From: Zanthoxylum bungeanum | Taxonomy: Eukaryota > Streptophyta > Magnoliopsida > Sapindales > Rutaceae | DNA length: 64,000 bases | Reading direction: 5' to 3' | NCBI GenBank assembly: GCA_019454045.1 | Contig: SKCR01038157.1 | Coordinates: 62,001 to 126,000 of the forward strand | Part shown: piece after piece, positions 12,001 to 22,205 of the stretch | Numbering within the stretch: the stretch's first letter is position 1 | Layout: each line of letters begins with the position of its first letter | The notes under the pieces: generated by a model | Told to the model about the DNA's origin: nothing | Database searches by the model: none | The model's input: the letters and a program-made list of their open reading frames with translations, nothing else | Made by a program: the position numbers and the translations under genes

Positions 12001-12071
12001 GAGGTGACAGCGTAATCAGCGGTGGGATAGACTCAAAGCTTTGCATATCTTCAGGAATTTCCATAGAGTGA
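1..12071 (+). CDS. WDR12: WDR12/YTM1 ribosome biogenesis WD40 protein, 3' part
   Basis: Nine exons read through in frame: 1-57, 508-566, 639-749, 848-973, 11153-11296, 11411-11519, 11598-11734, 11851-11886 and 11979-12071 (TGA). They encode 289 residues, with codons starting at base 3. Every junction is GT-AG and the phases agree. The residues form successive WD40 blades, such as [27 protein letters not shown] and [14 protein letters not shown], with a KKRK-containing linker after the first of these. Order and spacing match the C-terminal two thirds of eukaryotic WDR12 (Ytm1 in yeast). That protein joins Pescadillo and BOP1 in the nucleolar PeBoW complex needed for 27S/32S pre-rRNA processing and 60S subunit assembly. 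The N-terminal NLE domain and first blades lie left of the window. The intron after 973 is 10179 bp while all others are 76-450 bp. No stop or frameshift is seen, so the gene appears intact if that intron is spliced. Confidence 0.9.
1883..4569 (-). pseudogene. Broken hAT transposase, copy 1
   Basis: On the minus strand a BED-type zinc finger (CNYCG ... HMEKHHP) is encoded at about 4310-4440. The hAT catalytic core follows (for example CFDIWSDHW near 4000), then the C-terminal dimerisation region (LDWWNRHQ near 2810 and, after a nested insertion, [13 protein letters not shown] near 2070). Lesions: the fourth codon after the expected ATG (4567-4569) is TAA; a run of nine A on the + strand near 3466-3474 shifts the frame; there is an in-frame stop near 3223; and a 626-bp insertion interrupts the dimerisation region. 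It cannot encode an active transposase. Copy 2 shares the nine-base run and the stop but not the other lesions. Confidence 0.9.
2119..2736. mobile_element. Non-autonomous hAT element (TAGGGGTGTTCA family), copy A
   Basis: Perfect 12-bp terminal inverted repeats TAGGGGTGTTCA/TGAACACCCCTA are flanked by ATCGCAAC (2111-2118) and ACCGCAAC (2737-2744), an 8-bp duplication with one change. The sister hAT copy at about 40945 keeps the uninterrupted target with a single ACCGCAAC. Both subterminal regions are made of GGGTC/GACCC repeats around an AT-rich centre. No coding capacity. Same family as 50910-51664. Confidence 0.93.
6504..6896 (+). other. Putative 5'-UTR intron of the PF04195-like gene
   Basis: A pyrimidine-rich leader ends in AAG with donor GTAAGTCTCC at 6504. 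The acceptor TGTCAG ends at 6896, two bases before the ATG at 6899. Seen only as splice-site sequence; no transcript evidence. A comparable arrangement precedes the ATG at 59817. Confidence 0.55.
6899..9278 (+). pseudogene. Spliced PF04195-like transposon gene with coiled coil, degraded
   Basis: Exons inferred from open frame plus GT-AG sites: 6899-7628, 7703-7861, 7943-8458, 8532-9278. The first exon has a Ser-rich acidic N-terminus. Residues about 115-210 (for example [13 protein letters not shown] and [14 protein letters not shown]) resemble the 'putative gypsy-type transposon' family PF04195, whose molecular role is unknown. Exon 2 joins in phase and is fully open. Exon 3 is Arg/Lys-rich. 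Exon 4 encodes a long heptad-rich coiled coil (8590-8940), then a Pro/Glu-rich acidic tail. Lesions: TAG at 7565-7567, frame changes near 8050 and 8435, TGA at 8586-8588, TAG at 9024-9026. Family membership rests on recalled motif pattern, not a profile search. Codon use is GC-rich, unlike the host genes here. Confidence 0.65.
9520..9720. repeat. Degenerate tandem repeat, 73-83 bp spacing
   Basis: Three successive copies of a block starting GGTGGGA(C/T)GTA begin at 9534, 9607 and 9690. The block includes AACACTTGGCTCTGGGGGAA and TTACGTCC. It lies directly downstream of the PF04195-like gene and continues into the 44-bp array. Confidence 0.8.
9730..9905. repeat. 44-bp tandem repeat, four copies
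   Basis: The unit start GACTCGGCGGAACGAATCCA recurs at 9730, 9774, 9818 and 9862, exactly 44 bp apart, with few changes. Apparent minus-strand reading frames over it are by-products of the repeat. Short tandem arrays are typical of the 3' untranslated part of Tat/Ogre-type Ty3/gypsy elements. Confidence 0.92.
10205..10745. repeat. 119-bp tandem repeat, three to five diverged copies
   Basis: The core TCAA(T/C)GGGACTCACCAGC recurs at 10241, 10360 and 10479 (119 bp apart). Each copy is followed by a CTGGGTCC(G/A)GTTTAC segment. A related pair, GTTTGATAATGACAC at 10591 and 10709, continues the spacing with more divergence. No gene is seen from 9930 to 10990 apart from these repeats. Confidence 0.8.
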
Positions 12072-13420
12072 GGTAAGAAAATTGTAGACGATTTCTTTAA
12101 ATTTCATATTCACCTTAATTTAAGTGCTGTTTCCTTTCTCACCCCATTATCTCGTTCTCTTCTCCATTTACTCTTTAGCATTTATCTGCATTCAGTGTAG
12201 TTGTTGAGCGTCACTCTATGACCCTCGAGTTAGAAAACTAAATGTTTGTTTCATCTCACTCCTTCCACTTGTAAAATTCATTTAACTTCCCTTTTATTTC
12301 CAGCTTAACAGAAGTATTATGATTGATCATCAAGTGAAAGAGATGGGTAACTTTTGGAGATTGTGGGTGGTATTGCATGAAGCATCTTTTTTTTGGTTAA
12401 GAGGGTGGATGATACAACAGGTTCCATCCCTGTTATTTCATCTAGCAATGTATTGAAGAACTGTTTTTTAACATGTTAAGCGGTAATAGTTTTGTTCAAG
12501 GAATTTATGATTTCTGAATAGCAGAAATCTGATGTATTTGTTTTGCCATCATCAATGTATCTACATTGATACATCACTCAGATCCATAATTGATCTGAGG
12601 CTTGAGTTTGTTTTCGTTGGATATTGTCCAATTCATTATCTGGTATTACTCCATGGGAACAGATTCTCATACCATCGTAATTTTTTTAGTGCTTTCATAT
12701 ATTTTTATATAAACTAAACCAAACAAAGCATTTTCCCAATTAGGTGTGGTAAGCTATATGGATCTTTAGAGTATTATTACAACAAATTTGGGAAAACTTT
12801 GTCTTGTGTACTCAGTTGGCATATGGGATCGGTATCTCTATTGTGTTGAAATTTCAAATTTTCTTCTTGTTTGCACAAAGCAAATGTTGTCAAAATGATG
12901 ATGTATTTCCATTGCAGTTGAAGCAGTAAAAAATGTACATATTGTTTCTGTGGCATGTGGATTATGGCTCTCACTTTCATTAGGATGATGATGGCCATCT
13001 TTTCTTGAATCATCCAAACTTTGACAGGTCCTTGCAGACCTTTCTTAAAGCGTACAGGATCAAACTTTTTGGCCTTTTATCTGTTTCTATCGGTTGAAAT
13101 TTATATTTTGTATATTGCATATTTTTCTATGGCTGTTTCAGATTTTGTATTCACTAACAATAGTAGACGTGAGACATGGTTGGTCTGTAAAATTCTCCAT
13201 CACCTTCAATAGTTCTAGGTGTGAATCTGAATTTTGATCCGACCAGTTATAAGGTATGCACATTGTGCATATTCGATATTATTAGGTTTCGTCCAAACTA
13301 AATTCGAGTTTTAGAGTTCTCTAAGTTTCTATTCAAGTCAAAATAACCGTATAATTACATCTTTGTTATGACTTTAAGTAATGGTCTTTTTTTAAACCGA
13401 TAATGAATTTTTTTGTCCCT
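12072..13420 (+). other. WDR12 3' flank, no gene seen
   Basis: AT-rich sequence after the WDR12 stop. It presumably includes the 3' UTR; several A/T-rich polyadenylation-like stretches occur, none decisive. No open frame with a recognisable product. Confidence 0.5.
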
Positions 13421-13466
13421 AAGAGGTGTGGCTTGATAGTGTAAGGTTCAGATCTCACTTTGAGGT

Positions 13467-14607
13467 CAGTGTTTTAAAAAAACGTATCGAGGCGGCCGCA
13501 TAATACGGGTTTTATGAATTTCCCGCCTTTCACCGCCTGAGGCGGCCGCCTCAGGCCGCCTCTCGAGGACTCGGCTTGAGGCGGCCTGAGGCGGCCGCCT
13601 CAGGCTTTGAACCATTTTTTTTTATTTTTCTTTTCGCCATTGAAACGACGACGTTTTGGCAAGCCAAAACGTCGTCGTTTTGACTAGTGTATATAAAAAA
13701 AAAAAATTGCAATAGATCTTTAGGGTTTTTCTTTACGGTTTCTTCTTCAGCTCTCGTCCTCTTCTTCACCTTCTCGACCTCGTCTTCAGCTAGGGTTTCT
13801 CAGCTAGGGTTTCTCGGTTTGTTCTTCACGTTCTCGGCTTCTGTTTCTTGTCTTTCTTCTTCACGTTCTCGGCTTCTCGGCCTCGTCTTCAGCTTCTCGG
13901 TTTCGTCTCTCAGTCTCAGCTCGTCCATTGCAGGTAATAGCATGATTTTGGCTGATAAAATGTGATTGATTTTCGAATTTTGTATGATAAAATTAAATTG
14001 ATTATGGCAATGGAACTTGTTATCACTTATCATAATCCAGCAACTGGTTCTTCTGTTTATATTAAATTGATTATGGCAATGAAAATTAAATTGATTATGG
14101 CAATGAAAATTAAATTGATTTTCAGATTCTGTTTATATGTTCTCTGTTTATATTGTTTGTATGTTTCTTCTGTTTATAATTTTATATTGTTTGTATGTTG
14201 CTTCTGTTTATATTGTTTGTATGTTCTGTCATTTGCACATTCTGTATCTTCTGTTGCTACTTTGTGTTACAATAAATTGCACATTTTGTTTTACAAAATT
14301 ATAATAAATTGCACATTCTGTATTACAAAATTGTTGCACATTCTGTAACCGATTCTGTTCTTCTGTTGCTACTTTCATCATCCAGCAACTTGTTTCGATG
14401 TTTCTATACATATTAGTATATTACATACCCAATATATGTTGGTTATCAATAGTTTTTGAACATACTATGAATTATGAAGAAATGAATATATTTTGGATTA
14501 TTTTTCCAATTTACGATCGAGGCGCCCGCCTCACCGCCTCGAGGAGGTCCGCCTCACGCCTCAATGGCCGGCCGCCTCGAGGCGCCGCACCGTATTTTAA
14601 AACATTG
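13467..14607. mobile_element. Non-autonomous hAT element carrying a gene-like leader
   Basis: Terminal repeats CAGTGTTTTAAAA and TTTTAAAACATTG are flanked by a perfect 8-bp duplication TTTGAGGT (13459-13466 and 14608-14615). Both ends are GC-rich with GGCGGCC/CCGCCTC blocks. The inside has a perfect hairpin (13643-13680), a TATA-like TATATAAAA, a TTTAGGGTTTTT motif, a long CTTCTC-rich leader ending CATTGCAG|GTAATAG, then AT-rich sequence with short direct repeats (ATTAAATTGATTATGGCAAT near 14065-14115). No transposase is encoded. Confidence 0.9.
13643..13680. repeat. Perfect 18-bp inverted repeat with 2-nt loop
   Basis: AAACGACGACGTTTTGGC, then AA, then its exact complement, inside the hAT element and just upstream of a TATA-like sequence. 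It could form a hairpin or a cruciform; a paired binding site is also possible. Confidence 0.95.
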
Positions 14608-14735
14608 TTTGAGGTCATGGGTTTGAATCCATATAGTGCGTTTTTTATAAGAGTCTTGGACAGTCGGGAATTTTATTTGCTCCGTTTAAGCGTGGTTTCG
14701 AAAAATAATGAACCTATTTATTAATATTTAAAAGA

Positions 14736-14882
14736 AAAAAAATTCTTTTCGCATATTTCCATCATTGATTTAAATCAAAATTTTAGCTGAAAGACCAACA
14801 CATCTCTCTCTCATATAATATGAAAGCTATTAAAAAATTTGCAGATTTGGTGATAACAATGAGGATCTTCTTATGAGAAAAT
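14736..14882. other. AT-rich spacer, nothing recognised
   Basis: Short AT-rich stretch between the SINE and the MITE. It contains the left copy of the MITE target duplication at its end. Confidence 0.5.
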
Positions 14883-15290
14883 AGGGAAAATGAACATAAT
14901 TCCTCGATTTTTTAATAAAATTAATAGAAACTTCCTTAATATTTAAAAATTAAATAAAACCCCTTGCTGTTATAGTAACTTAATTAAATATCAACTTTAT
15001 TTATCATTTTATTATTTTGTCCCTTATATAAAATTTAAATGGATAGGAAATATGAATCAAGTAAAATAATTTAAATATCTTGAATTAAATGAAATTTTAA
15101 AAGGCTAAGGCATTTAATTTTACATAATTTTACTCTATTAATATTTCTTAAGTATTAAGTTTTTCATGAAGAGCAAAATAATAAAATGATAAAAGAAAGC
15201 TAATATATAGGGATTTAGTTTAATTTTTAAACATCACGAGAATTTCGCCTTAATTTTATCTAATATCAAGGGATTATATTCATTTTCCCT
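14883..15290. mobile_element. hAT-type MITE, 408 bp
   Basis: Imperfect terminal inverted repeats of about 24 bp (AGGGAAAATGAACATAAT at the left; AGGGAAAATGAATATAAT read from the right) are flanked by a perfect 8-bp duplication GAGAAAAT at 14875-14882 and 15291-15298. The interior is AT-rich and non-coding. Confidence 0.92.
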
Positions 15291-15298
15291 GAGAAAAT

Positions 15299-15784
15299 AT
15301 AACTATATCTCCATCCTTCACATAAAAAAAACTCCCAACTAACTATAAAATTATTTTTGTTTGTTGGGGGCTGCTGCGGCCATCACATCTTGTGGCAGCA
15401 ACACGGACTCTCCCCCACCCCTTACTCTATTTCCTCTCTTCTATTTCTCTCTCTCTTTTTTTTTTTTGTCCTCCCCTAATCTTTTCCTTTCCTTTCCTTT
15501 TCCTTCATTCTTCTTCTCTCTCTTCTTTTCTCATTTCTCTTTTTTTCCTTCCATGCCTTTGTTTTTTGTATTGTCGGATTGGTTTTATTTTGTTTTGACT
15601 ATCCAAATCTTGAATCTATGATTCCAATTTTATGTGGTGGTTGTTAGATCCAATCTAATCTGTGTGGTTTTTTGCTTTATTTTTCATGTTTTGTCCAGGA
15701 ATTAATGAGATTTTTACATCAGCTGGTAGATGATCTGTTAGACTTCAATTGACAGAATCTAACAGTGGAGTTGGAGGTGGTAAG
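15299..15784 (+). other. Pyrimidine-rich leader and possible exon of an unknown transcript
   Basis: 15410-15560 is almost pure C/T. It is followed by T-rich sequence, a TTTTGTCCAG acceptor-like site near 15698, and a short block ending GGAGGTG|GTAAG. The outer LTR element was inserted right at this GTAAG (15780-15784). The sequence resumes at 25651 (CAATGTTGCTCTATGAATAC). No protein is recognisable; it may be a promoter plus 5' leader or a non-coding transcript. Confidence 0.3.
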
Positions 15785-15840
15785 TGACTGGTGTTGTCAC
15801 ACGCGTATAACGCAATCGTATGTATCGTTCAAGTAGTATT

Positions 15841-16374
15841 TGTTGAAAATTCTTCAATTATTTCATAAGGGTATATATGTCTTTTTGGATGGCTAATGGG
15901 TGCTTGAGTGGTTACAATCCATGGAGGGTTGCAACCCCACCCCAAGGGGTGCCCTATGGCACCCCTCCACTCCTTTATAAGGGGTCCTTACTCCAAATCT
16001 AAAGAATGTTTTTTTTAACAAAAAAGACAAGACATATAACTATCCAAATTCTCCAGACATTTTGTTTTTTGGTTTTGAGAAAGATCCACCATCTTCCTAG
16101 TTCATAAACTTGTTGAGGAGTGCTCCTTGTACAAGTAGCATCCAAGTAATCTTGGGAGAACGTTGGCAATACGAAACCGTAGAGCACCTGTGACGGGCCA
16201 ATAAGTTCTTAAGGACATAGATCATCTCGACTTGGACAATTATGTAATCTTCATTTTCTGGTTTGTCTTCAAGTTTTCTGGTTTTAGGGTTTTGCATCTA
16301 GATCTACTTTTGGTAGTTTGATCTGTTTGATTTGCATGTTTATATTACTGTTTAATGACAATAATTTTACCACA
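15841..16374 (+). repeat. 5' LTR of copia 1
   Basis: Identical in layout to the 3' LTR; I count about nine substitutions and one 1-bp length difference over 534 bp. It holds a CTTTATAAGGGG-type TATA region near 15970 and a GC-rich hairpin-like segment (GGGTTGCAACCCC) near 15926. Confidence 0.95.
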
Positions 16375-16469
16375 ATCTTAAGAACTTATTGTATCGTGTT
16401 ATTAAATAGTAATTTGCATGTTATGGTTTGAATATTTTCTGGAAAATACGAACTGTGCATGAAAAACCT

Positions 16470-16880
16470 GTAGGGCGTTCGAACGCCCGACGCACGCGAA
16501 GGCTAAATATTTGAACTTTCGTTAGAACGTTCGAACGCGTCTTCAAACGCAACTCGAACGCAAGCCTTCTGCCTTAGAACGTTCGAACGCGTCATAAACG
16601 CAACTCAAACGTGAACTCTCTGGAATCATTCCGTTCGAACGCGTTCACGAACGCTATACGAACGTGAACTCTCTGGAATCATACCGTTCGAACGCGTTCA
16701 CGAACGCTATACGAACGTGAACTCTCTGGAAACACTTAGTTCGAACGCGTTATCAAACGCTACTCGAACGTGAACTCTCTGGAAACACTTCGTTCGAACG
16801 CGTTATCAAACGCAACACGAACGCACACACACTGGACAGTCTCGTTCGAACGTAGATACGAACGTGACACTAACGACTTT
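16470..16880. repeat. 53-bp tandem repeat in the copia 1 leader
   Basis: GTGAACTCTCTGGAA(T/A)CA recurs at 16611, 16664, 16717 and 16770, exactly 53 bp apart, with a related start at 16823. Each unit contains GTTCGAACGCGTT. More diverged units extend left to about 16470. CpG-rich in an otherwise AT-rich leader. Confidence 0.93.
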
Positions 16881-17390
16881 GTCCTGTAAGTATCATAAAC
16901 TGCAAACTTTAATTAATATTAACTTGGTTAGTCATATACTGTAAACACATTAATCTTGGTAGTATAGATTTAAGTTATTATTAAGTTGTTCAATTATCAC
17001 AAGCATACACATAGTGATAAAGTTGAATTTGATTCGTTGTTGCATAATTGGTTGAGAATTTAAAGTGTAATAATACACAAGTAATTCCATCCAATCTTGA
17101 TTGACATATATATCTACTTTTATCGTATTAAGTGTACTATTGGACAAGTGGAAAACTGGGTTGTGAATTGTTAAAAGATCCTATTGGAAAAAGTGTTCGA
17201 AAAATATTCGTTCACTCAATTTTCCTTAAGTATCTTTAGTTGAAATTCAAGGACTTGTGTTTATTGGAACTTTCGTCCATTAAAACAACAAGTGACTACC
17301 TAGTACTTCACTTTGAACAAGATCATTTGTTGATCATTGTGTAATTTGTCTTTCGTAGACTGATTGAACCCTGTTGATTTCCAGTTACAA

Positions 17391-20300
17391 ATGGCTAGCG
17401 GAAATATCACGTACCGGTCTCTCACGGAGAAAAGCCGGAGAAATTTGGTGGGGCAAATTTCAAACAGTGGCAGAGCAAAATGCTGTTCTACCTGACAACT
17501 CTCCAGTTGGCTAATTCCTCAAAGATCCTCCGGGTCCTGTGGAGGGTGAATCTGAATTGGCCAAGGAAGAGCGAGAACATACTTGGATGTCTGGAGATTT
17601 CTTATGCAAGAACTACCTTTTGGGTGGTCTTGACAATACCCTGTACAATGTGTACCAAGGCATGACTTCTGCGAAGGTCCTCTGGGAATCTCTCGAGAAG
17701 AAGTACAAAACCAAAGATGTCGGACAAAAGAAATTTGTCGTGGGTAGGTTCCTGGACTACAAGATGGTAGATTCAAGGACGGTGATGTCTCAGTTGGGTG
17801 AACTGCAATTGATCATTCATGAAATACTGGATGAGGGAATGAAACTCTGTGAGATGTTTCAAGTTGCCGCCATAATTGAAAAGTTGCCTCCATCATGGAA
17901 GGACTTCAGGAGCTATCTGCAACACAGAAAGAAGCAGATGAGCCTTGAAGACCTTGGAGTTCGATTGAGAATCGAACAGGACAACATGATGTCCGAAAAG
18001 GCCAGCTACAAGACTATGGAGTCTAAGGCCAACATCTTTGAGGATGTAAAAGGTAGCAAGAAAAAGAAAGAACAGTGAAGCTGATTCTTCCCAAGCGAAC
18101 AAGAAGTTCAATGGGAAGTGCTACAACTGTGAAAAGAGCGGTCATATGACAAAGGACTGCAGAAACAATATATCTAAGGACAATGGCAGGAAAAATGCCT
18201 ATATCGCTGAAGATGAGCAGTTAACTGATGAGAGTTCAGAAATGAATCTCTCAGCAGTGGTAACTGAAGCCAACTTGGTTGGGAATCCGAGAGAATGATG
18301 GGTAGACAGTAGGGCTACTCGTCATATCTGTGCTGATAGCAAAATGTTTTCCTCGTATCAGAAAGGTCGATGGCGGCGATCATCTGACAATGAGAAACTC
18401 GTCTACCTCTAGAGTGGTTGGACAAGGCACAGTAGTTCTGAAAATGATATCCGGAACAGAGCTTACATATAAGAATGTTTGCATGTTCCAGATATTCGGA
18501 AGAACTCGGTCTCGGATTTGTATTTGTTTCTGACAAGATTGTTTTGACCAAAAAATGATGTCTATGTAGGAAAATGATACCTCGCCGAGGGTCTTTTCAA
18601 TGACTGTCAATTGTGCTATTAATAAAGTTGAAACTTCTGCTTATATTATTGAGTCACAAAATGTATGGCATGGGAGGTTATGACATGTTAATTATGATAC
18701 AACACGTACATTAATTAACATGGACCTTATACCTAAATTTGCATTGATAGCCAACATAAGTGTGAGGCATGTGTTGAAGCAAAAATACATAGAACATCAT
18801 AGAACGAAGTTCTGAACCCTGGAACTTGTACACATTGACGTATGTGACATGAATGTGTGCAAACAAGAGGCGGTAAAAAGTACTTTGTCACTTTTATCGA
18901 TGAAAGCACAAGATTCAGTTAAGTGTATTTGCTGAGGAGCATAGCTGAAGCTATTGAGAGCTTTATACACTGAGAACAAAGTTGCAAATCAACTTGGCAA
19001 GGAAATCAAAAGAATCAGGAGTGATAGAGGTGGTGAATATGTTTCATCATTCGGTGAATATTGTTCTGTGCACGGAATTATTCACGAAACCACTGCTCCT
19101 TATTCTCCTCAACAATGGGATTGCTGAGTGCAAAGACCGAACGTTGAAGGAAATGATGAATGCCATGTTGACTAGTTCTGGTTTACCTCAGAACTTGTGG
19201 GGGAAATCCCTGCTTTCCGCGAACTACGTTCTGAACAAGCTTCCTCACAGAAGATTGGACAAGACACCATATGAGTTGTGGAAAGGTTATGTACATTCCT
19301 ACAAATATCTGAAAATGTGGGGGTGTCTTGCCAATTGCCAAGGTGATGGTTCCTAACCTAAGAAGGTGGAATATGACCTAAAACTGTTGACTGTATATTC
19401 TTCGGATATGCTGCAATAGTAGTGCGTATCGATTCTTGGTACACAAAAATGAGATTCCTGACATCAATCCAAATGTGATGATTGAGTCAAGGAATGCAAT
19501 ATTTTTTGAAGAGACATTTCCTTGTAAGGAAAGACAAAGAAGAGAGTCTCTCAAAAGATCTGTTGATACTGTCAATGACAGTGATCAGGTTGACCAAGAG
19601 TCAAATCAACATGGAAATGTTGAGGCAAATGAACCTAAACGTCGTCTAAGTCATTTGGACCCGATTTTCTGACATACGGTTAGAAAATGAGCCTCGAAGC
19701 TATGAGAAAGCTATGTCTTCTACGGAGACACCTCTGTGGAAAGAGGCTATGAACAATGAGATTGATTCAATCCTACAAAACCATACTTGAAGTATGTTGA
19801 TCTTCCTCCAGGTTGTAAGCCACTGGGCTACAAATGGATATTCAAACGAAGATGAAAATGGATGGTCAATAGAGAAGTACAAGGCAATGTTTGTCATAAA
19901 AGGTTATAGACAAAAAGAAGGCCTTGTTTACTTTGACACATATCCACCAGTGATTCGTATCACATCAGTAGAATGCTTATAGCCTTAGCAGCTATAGTTG
20001 GTCTTGAAATACATCAAAAGGATGTAAAGACGTCATTCTTGAATGGTGAATTGACTGAAGAGACTTACATGGAACAACCAAAAGGGTTTAATGTTCCTGG
20101 ATAAGAACAGAAGGTGTGCAAACTTGTAAAATCCTTGTACGGATTAAAACAAGCACCTAGACAATGACATGAGAACATTGACAAAGAGATGTTGTCAAGT
20201 GGGTTTAAAACCGATGAGTGTGATAAGTGTATATACACCAAATCAACTCAAGAATGATATGTCATTGTATGTCTCTATGTAGACGATATGCTGATAATTG

Positions 20301-21092
20301 GTAATAATCATGAGTTGATTCAGTTTACCAAGAATGTGTTAACCAGCAAATTTGATATGAAAGATTTGGGAGTAGCTAACATAACTCTTCCTCTATCAAA
20401 GAATACTGGCTTAAGCATATCGCAATTAGAGTATTTAAGGATCATCAGAAATCTGATGTATCTCATGAATTGCACACGAACTGATATCGCTCAAGCTGTG
20501 AATAGGCTTAGCAGATATACTAGCAATCCAGGACATAACCACTGGAAAAGCCATAGTAAGTGTTTTGAGGTATAAGAAACTTCAAAATATGGGCTACATT
20601 ACGAGAGATATCTTGATGTTCTAAAGGGATACATCGATACTGGATATCTGATATAGTGGATTCCAAATCGACGGTTGGATTTGTTTTCACACTTGGTAAT
20701 GCAGCCGTGTCATGGAAATCCTCGAGGCAAACATGTATTGCCCGGTCTACTATGGAATCAGAGTTCATAGCGTTAGACAAAACAGCGGAAGAAGCAGAAT
20801 GGCTTAGAAACTTCCTGGAGGATATTCCTAGTTGGCCCAAATCGGTGCCAGCGATTAGCATACATTGTGATAGCCAATCGGCTATTGGGAGAGTCCAAAA
20901 TACAATGTATAATGGTAAGTCTTGACACATACGTCGGAGACATAATACCATAGGTCAACTGCTCTCAAGTAGCATAATATCGATCGATTATGTTGAGTCG
21001 AAGGAAACCTAGCGGATCCACTAACTAAAGGTTTACCTCGAGAGCAAGTTGAGAAGTCATCGAGGGGAATGGGCTTGAAGCCTATAAATTAA
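17391..21092 (+). pseudogene. Copia 1 gag-pol polyprotein, degraded
   Basis: Gag starts at ATG 17391 but shifts frame before 17500. The long gag stretch 17539-18078 is of the UBN2 type. A zinc knuckle (CYNCEKSGHMTKDC) sits near 18121. The protease site reads DSRATRHIC (about 18307) instead of DSG. Integrase remnants run about 18980-19356 (NLWGKSLLSANYVLNKL). Reverse transcriptase lies about 19970-20400 with YVDDM near 20276. RNase H is at 20656-20925, and the end ADPLTKGL...GLKPIN stops at 21090-21092. Stops and frame changes occur in every domain, for example TAA within the RT fingers near 20102. It cannot make a working polyprotein. Confidence 0.92.
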
Positions 21093-21670
21093 GAATTGTC
21101 ACTGTGGAAACCCAACCTAGCTGACTGGAGATCCCAAGATCTAGGTTCAAAAGAGACAACAGAAACTTTGTGCAATTCAAAACAAGCACTGAAGAGTTTC
21201 GTACTCTTTCCCATTCCGATAATGACGCTGAGTGCTGTCTGTCATTGGTTAGGATAAGCTAAGGCTTTTAATGATCACTATATTAGGAGATGAGTCCTAA
21301 TGGGGGTAAAGACAGATTACCTCTTCATAGTAGATCACCTATTTCAAGTAAGAAGTGAGGCCGCTTCCATGGGAAACTTTAAAGGCGGGTTACCCTAAAG
21401 TGCTTGATGAATCCAGGACCGTTGTTCAGGGCCAAAATGAACACAACCGTAGAACGGGAAAATGGTCAAATTAAAGCTGTGTGTTGGCAATTGTCTTGGT
21501 TTACACCAACAGCAAAACAGTTCAAGACTAAGGGTCACTGGTTTGCCAAGTAAATCCGATTGTCATTCACTATGAAAGGTTCAAGGCGAAAGCTACCTAT
21601 TTCGATGCAGCTTTAGCTCACGGGATCTCTCTCACGTGTCTGAATGAATATTTGAAGAATTGTGGGGGAT

Positions 21671-22205
21671 TGTTGAAAATTCTTCCATTATTTCATAAGG
21701 GTATATATGTCTTTTTGGATGGCTAAGGGGTGCTTGAGTGGTTACAATCCATGGAGGGTTGCAACCCCACCCCAAGGGGTGTCCTATGGCACCCCTCCAC
21801 TCCTTTATAAGGGGTCCTTACTCCAAATCTAAAGAAGGTTTTTTTTAACAAAAAAGACAAGACATATAACTATCCAAATTCTCCAGACATTTTGTTTTTT
21901 TGGTTTTGAGAAAGATCCACCATCTTCCTAGTTCATAAACTTGTTGAGGAGAGCTCCTTGTACAAGTAGCATCCAAGTAATCCTGGGAGAACGTTGGCAA
22001 TACGAAACCGTAGAGCACCTGTGACGGGCCAATAAGTTCTTAAGGACAGAGATCATCTCGACTTGGACAATTCTGTAATCTCCATTTTCTGGTTTGTCTT
22101 CAAGTTTTCTGGTTTTAGGGTTTTGCATCTAGATCTACTTTTGGTAGTTTGATCTGTTTGATTTGCATGTTTATATTACTGTTTAATGACAATAATTTTA
22201 CCACA
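21671..22205 (+). repeat. 3' LTR of copia 1
   Basis: Matches the 5' LTR over its whole length. It is preceded by the polypurine tract at 21661-21670 and followed by the duplicated GTATT. The 21093-21660 interval is untranslated leader-like sequence without an open frame. Confidence 0.95.

Larger units (their letters stand above)
13423..14735 (+). repeat. tRNA-derived SINE, split by a hAT insertion
   Basis: 13423-13466 plus 14616-14735 together match the uninterrupted copy at 35591-35745. Box A-like GGCTTGATAGTG lies on the left of the insertion. Box B-like GGGTTTGAATCC lies on the right, followed by a shared tail with GCTCCGTTTAA. Box A/box B promoters for RNA polymerase III are the hallmark of tRNA-derived SINEs. 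The 3' end is not sharply defined. Confidence 0.7.
15841..22205 (+). mobile_element. Ty1/copia retrotransposon 1, complete structure, coding region broken
   Basis: Two LTRs (15841-16374 and 21671-22205), each starting TGTTGAAAATTCTTC and ending TTTTACCACA, are flanked by a perfect 5-bp duplication GTATT (15836-15840, 22206-22210). A polypurine tract TGTGGGGGAT touches the 3' LTR. Domain order protease-integrase-reverse transcriptase-RNase H is that of Ty1/copia. The base after the 5' LTR does not start the usual TGG of a tRNA primer site. Confidence 0.96.

Noticed and set aside
15361..15621. A Ser/Leu/Phe-rich protein of 86 codons.
   Set aside because: It is the translation of a C/T-rich leader; no conserved motif and low complexity.
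16470..16880. Regular direct repeats that resemble a CRISPR array.
   Set aside because: The units are contiguous 53-bp tandem repeats without unique spacers, inside a plant copia element.
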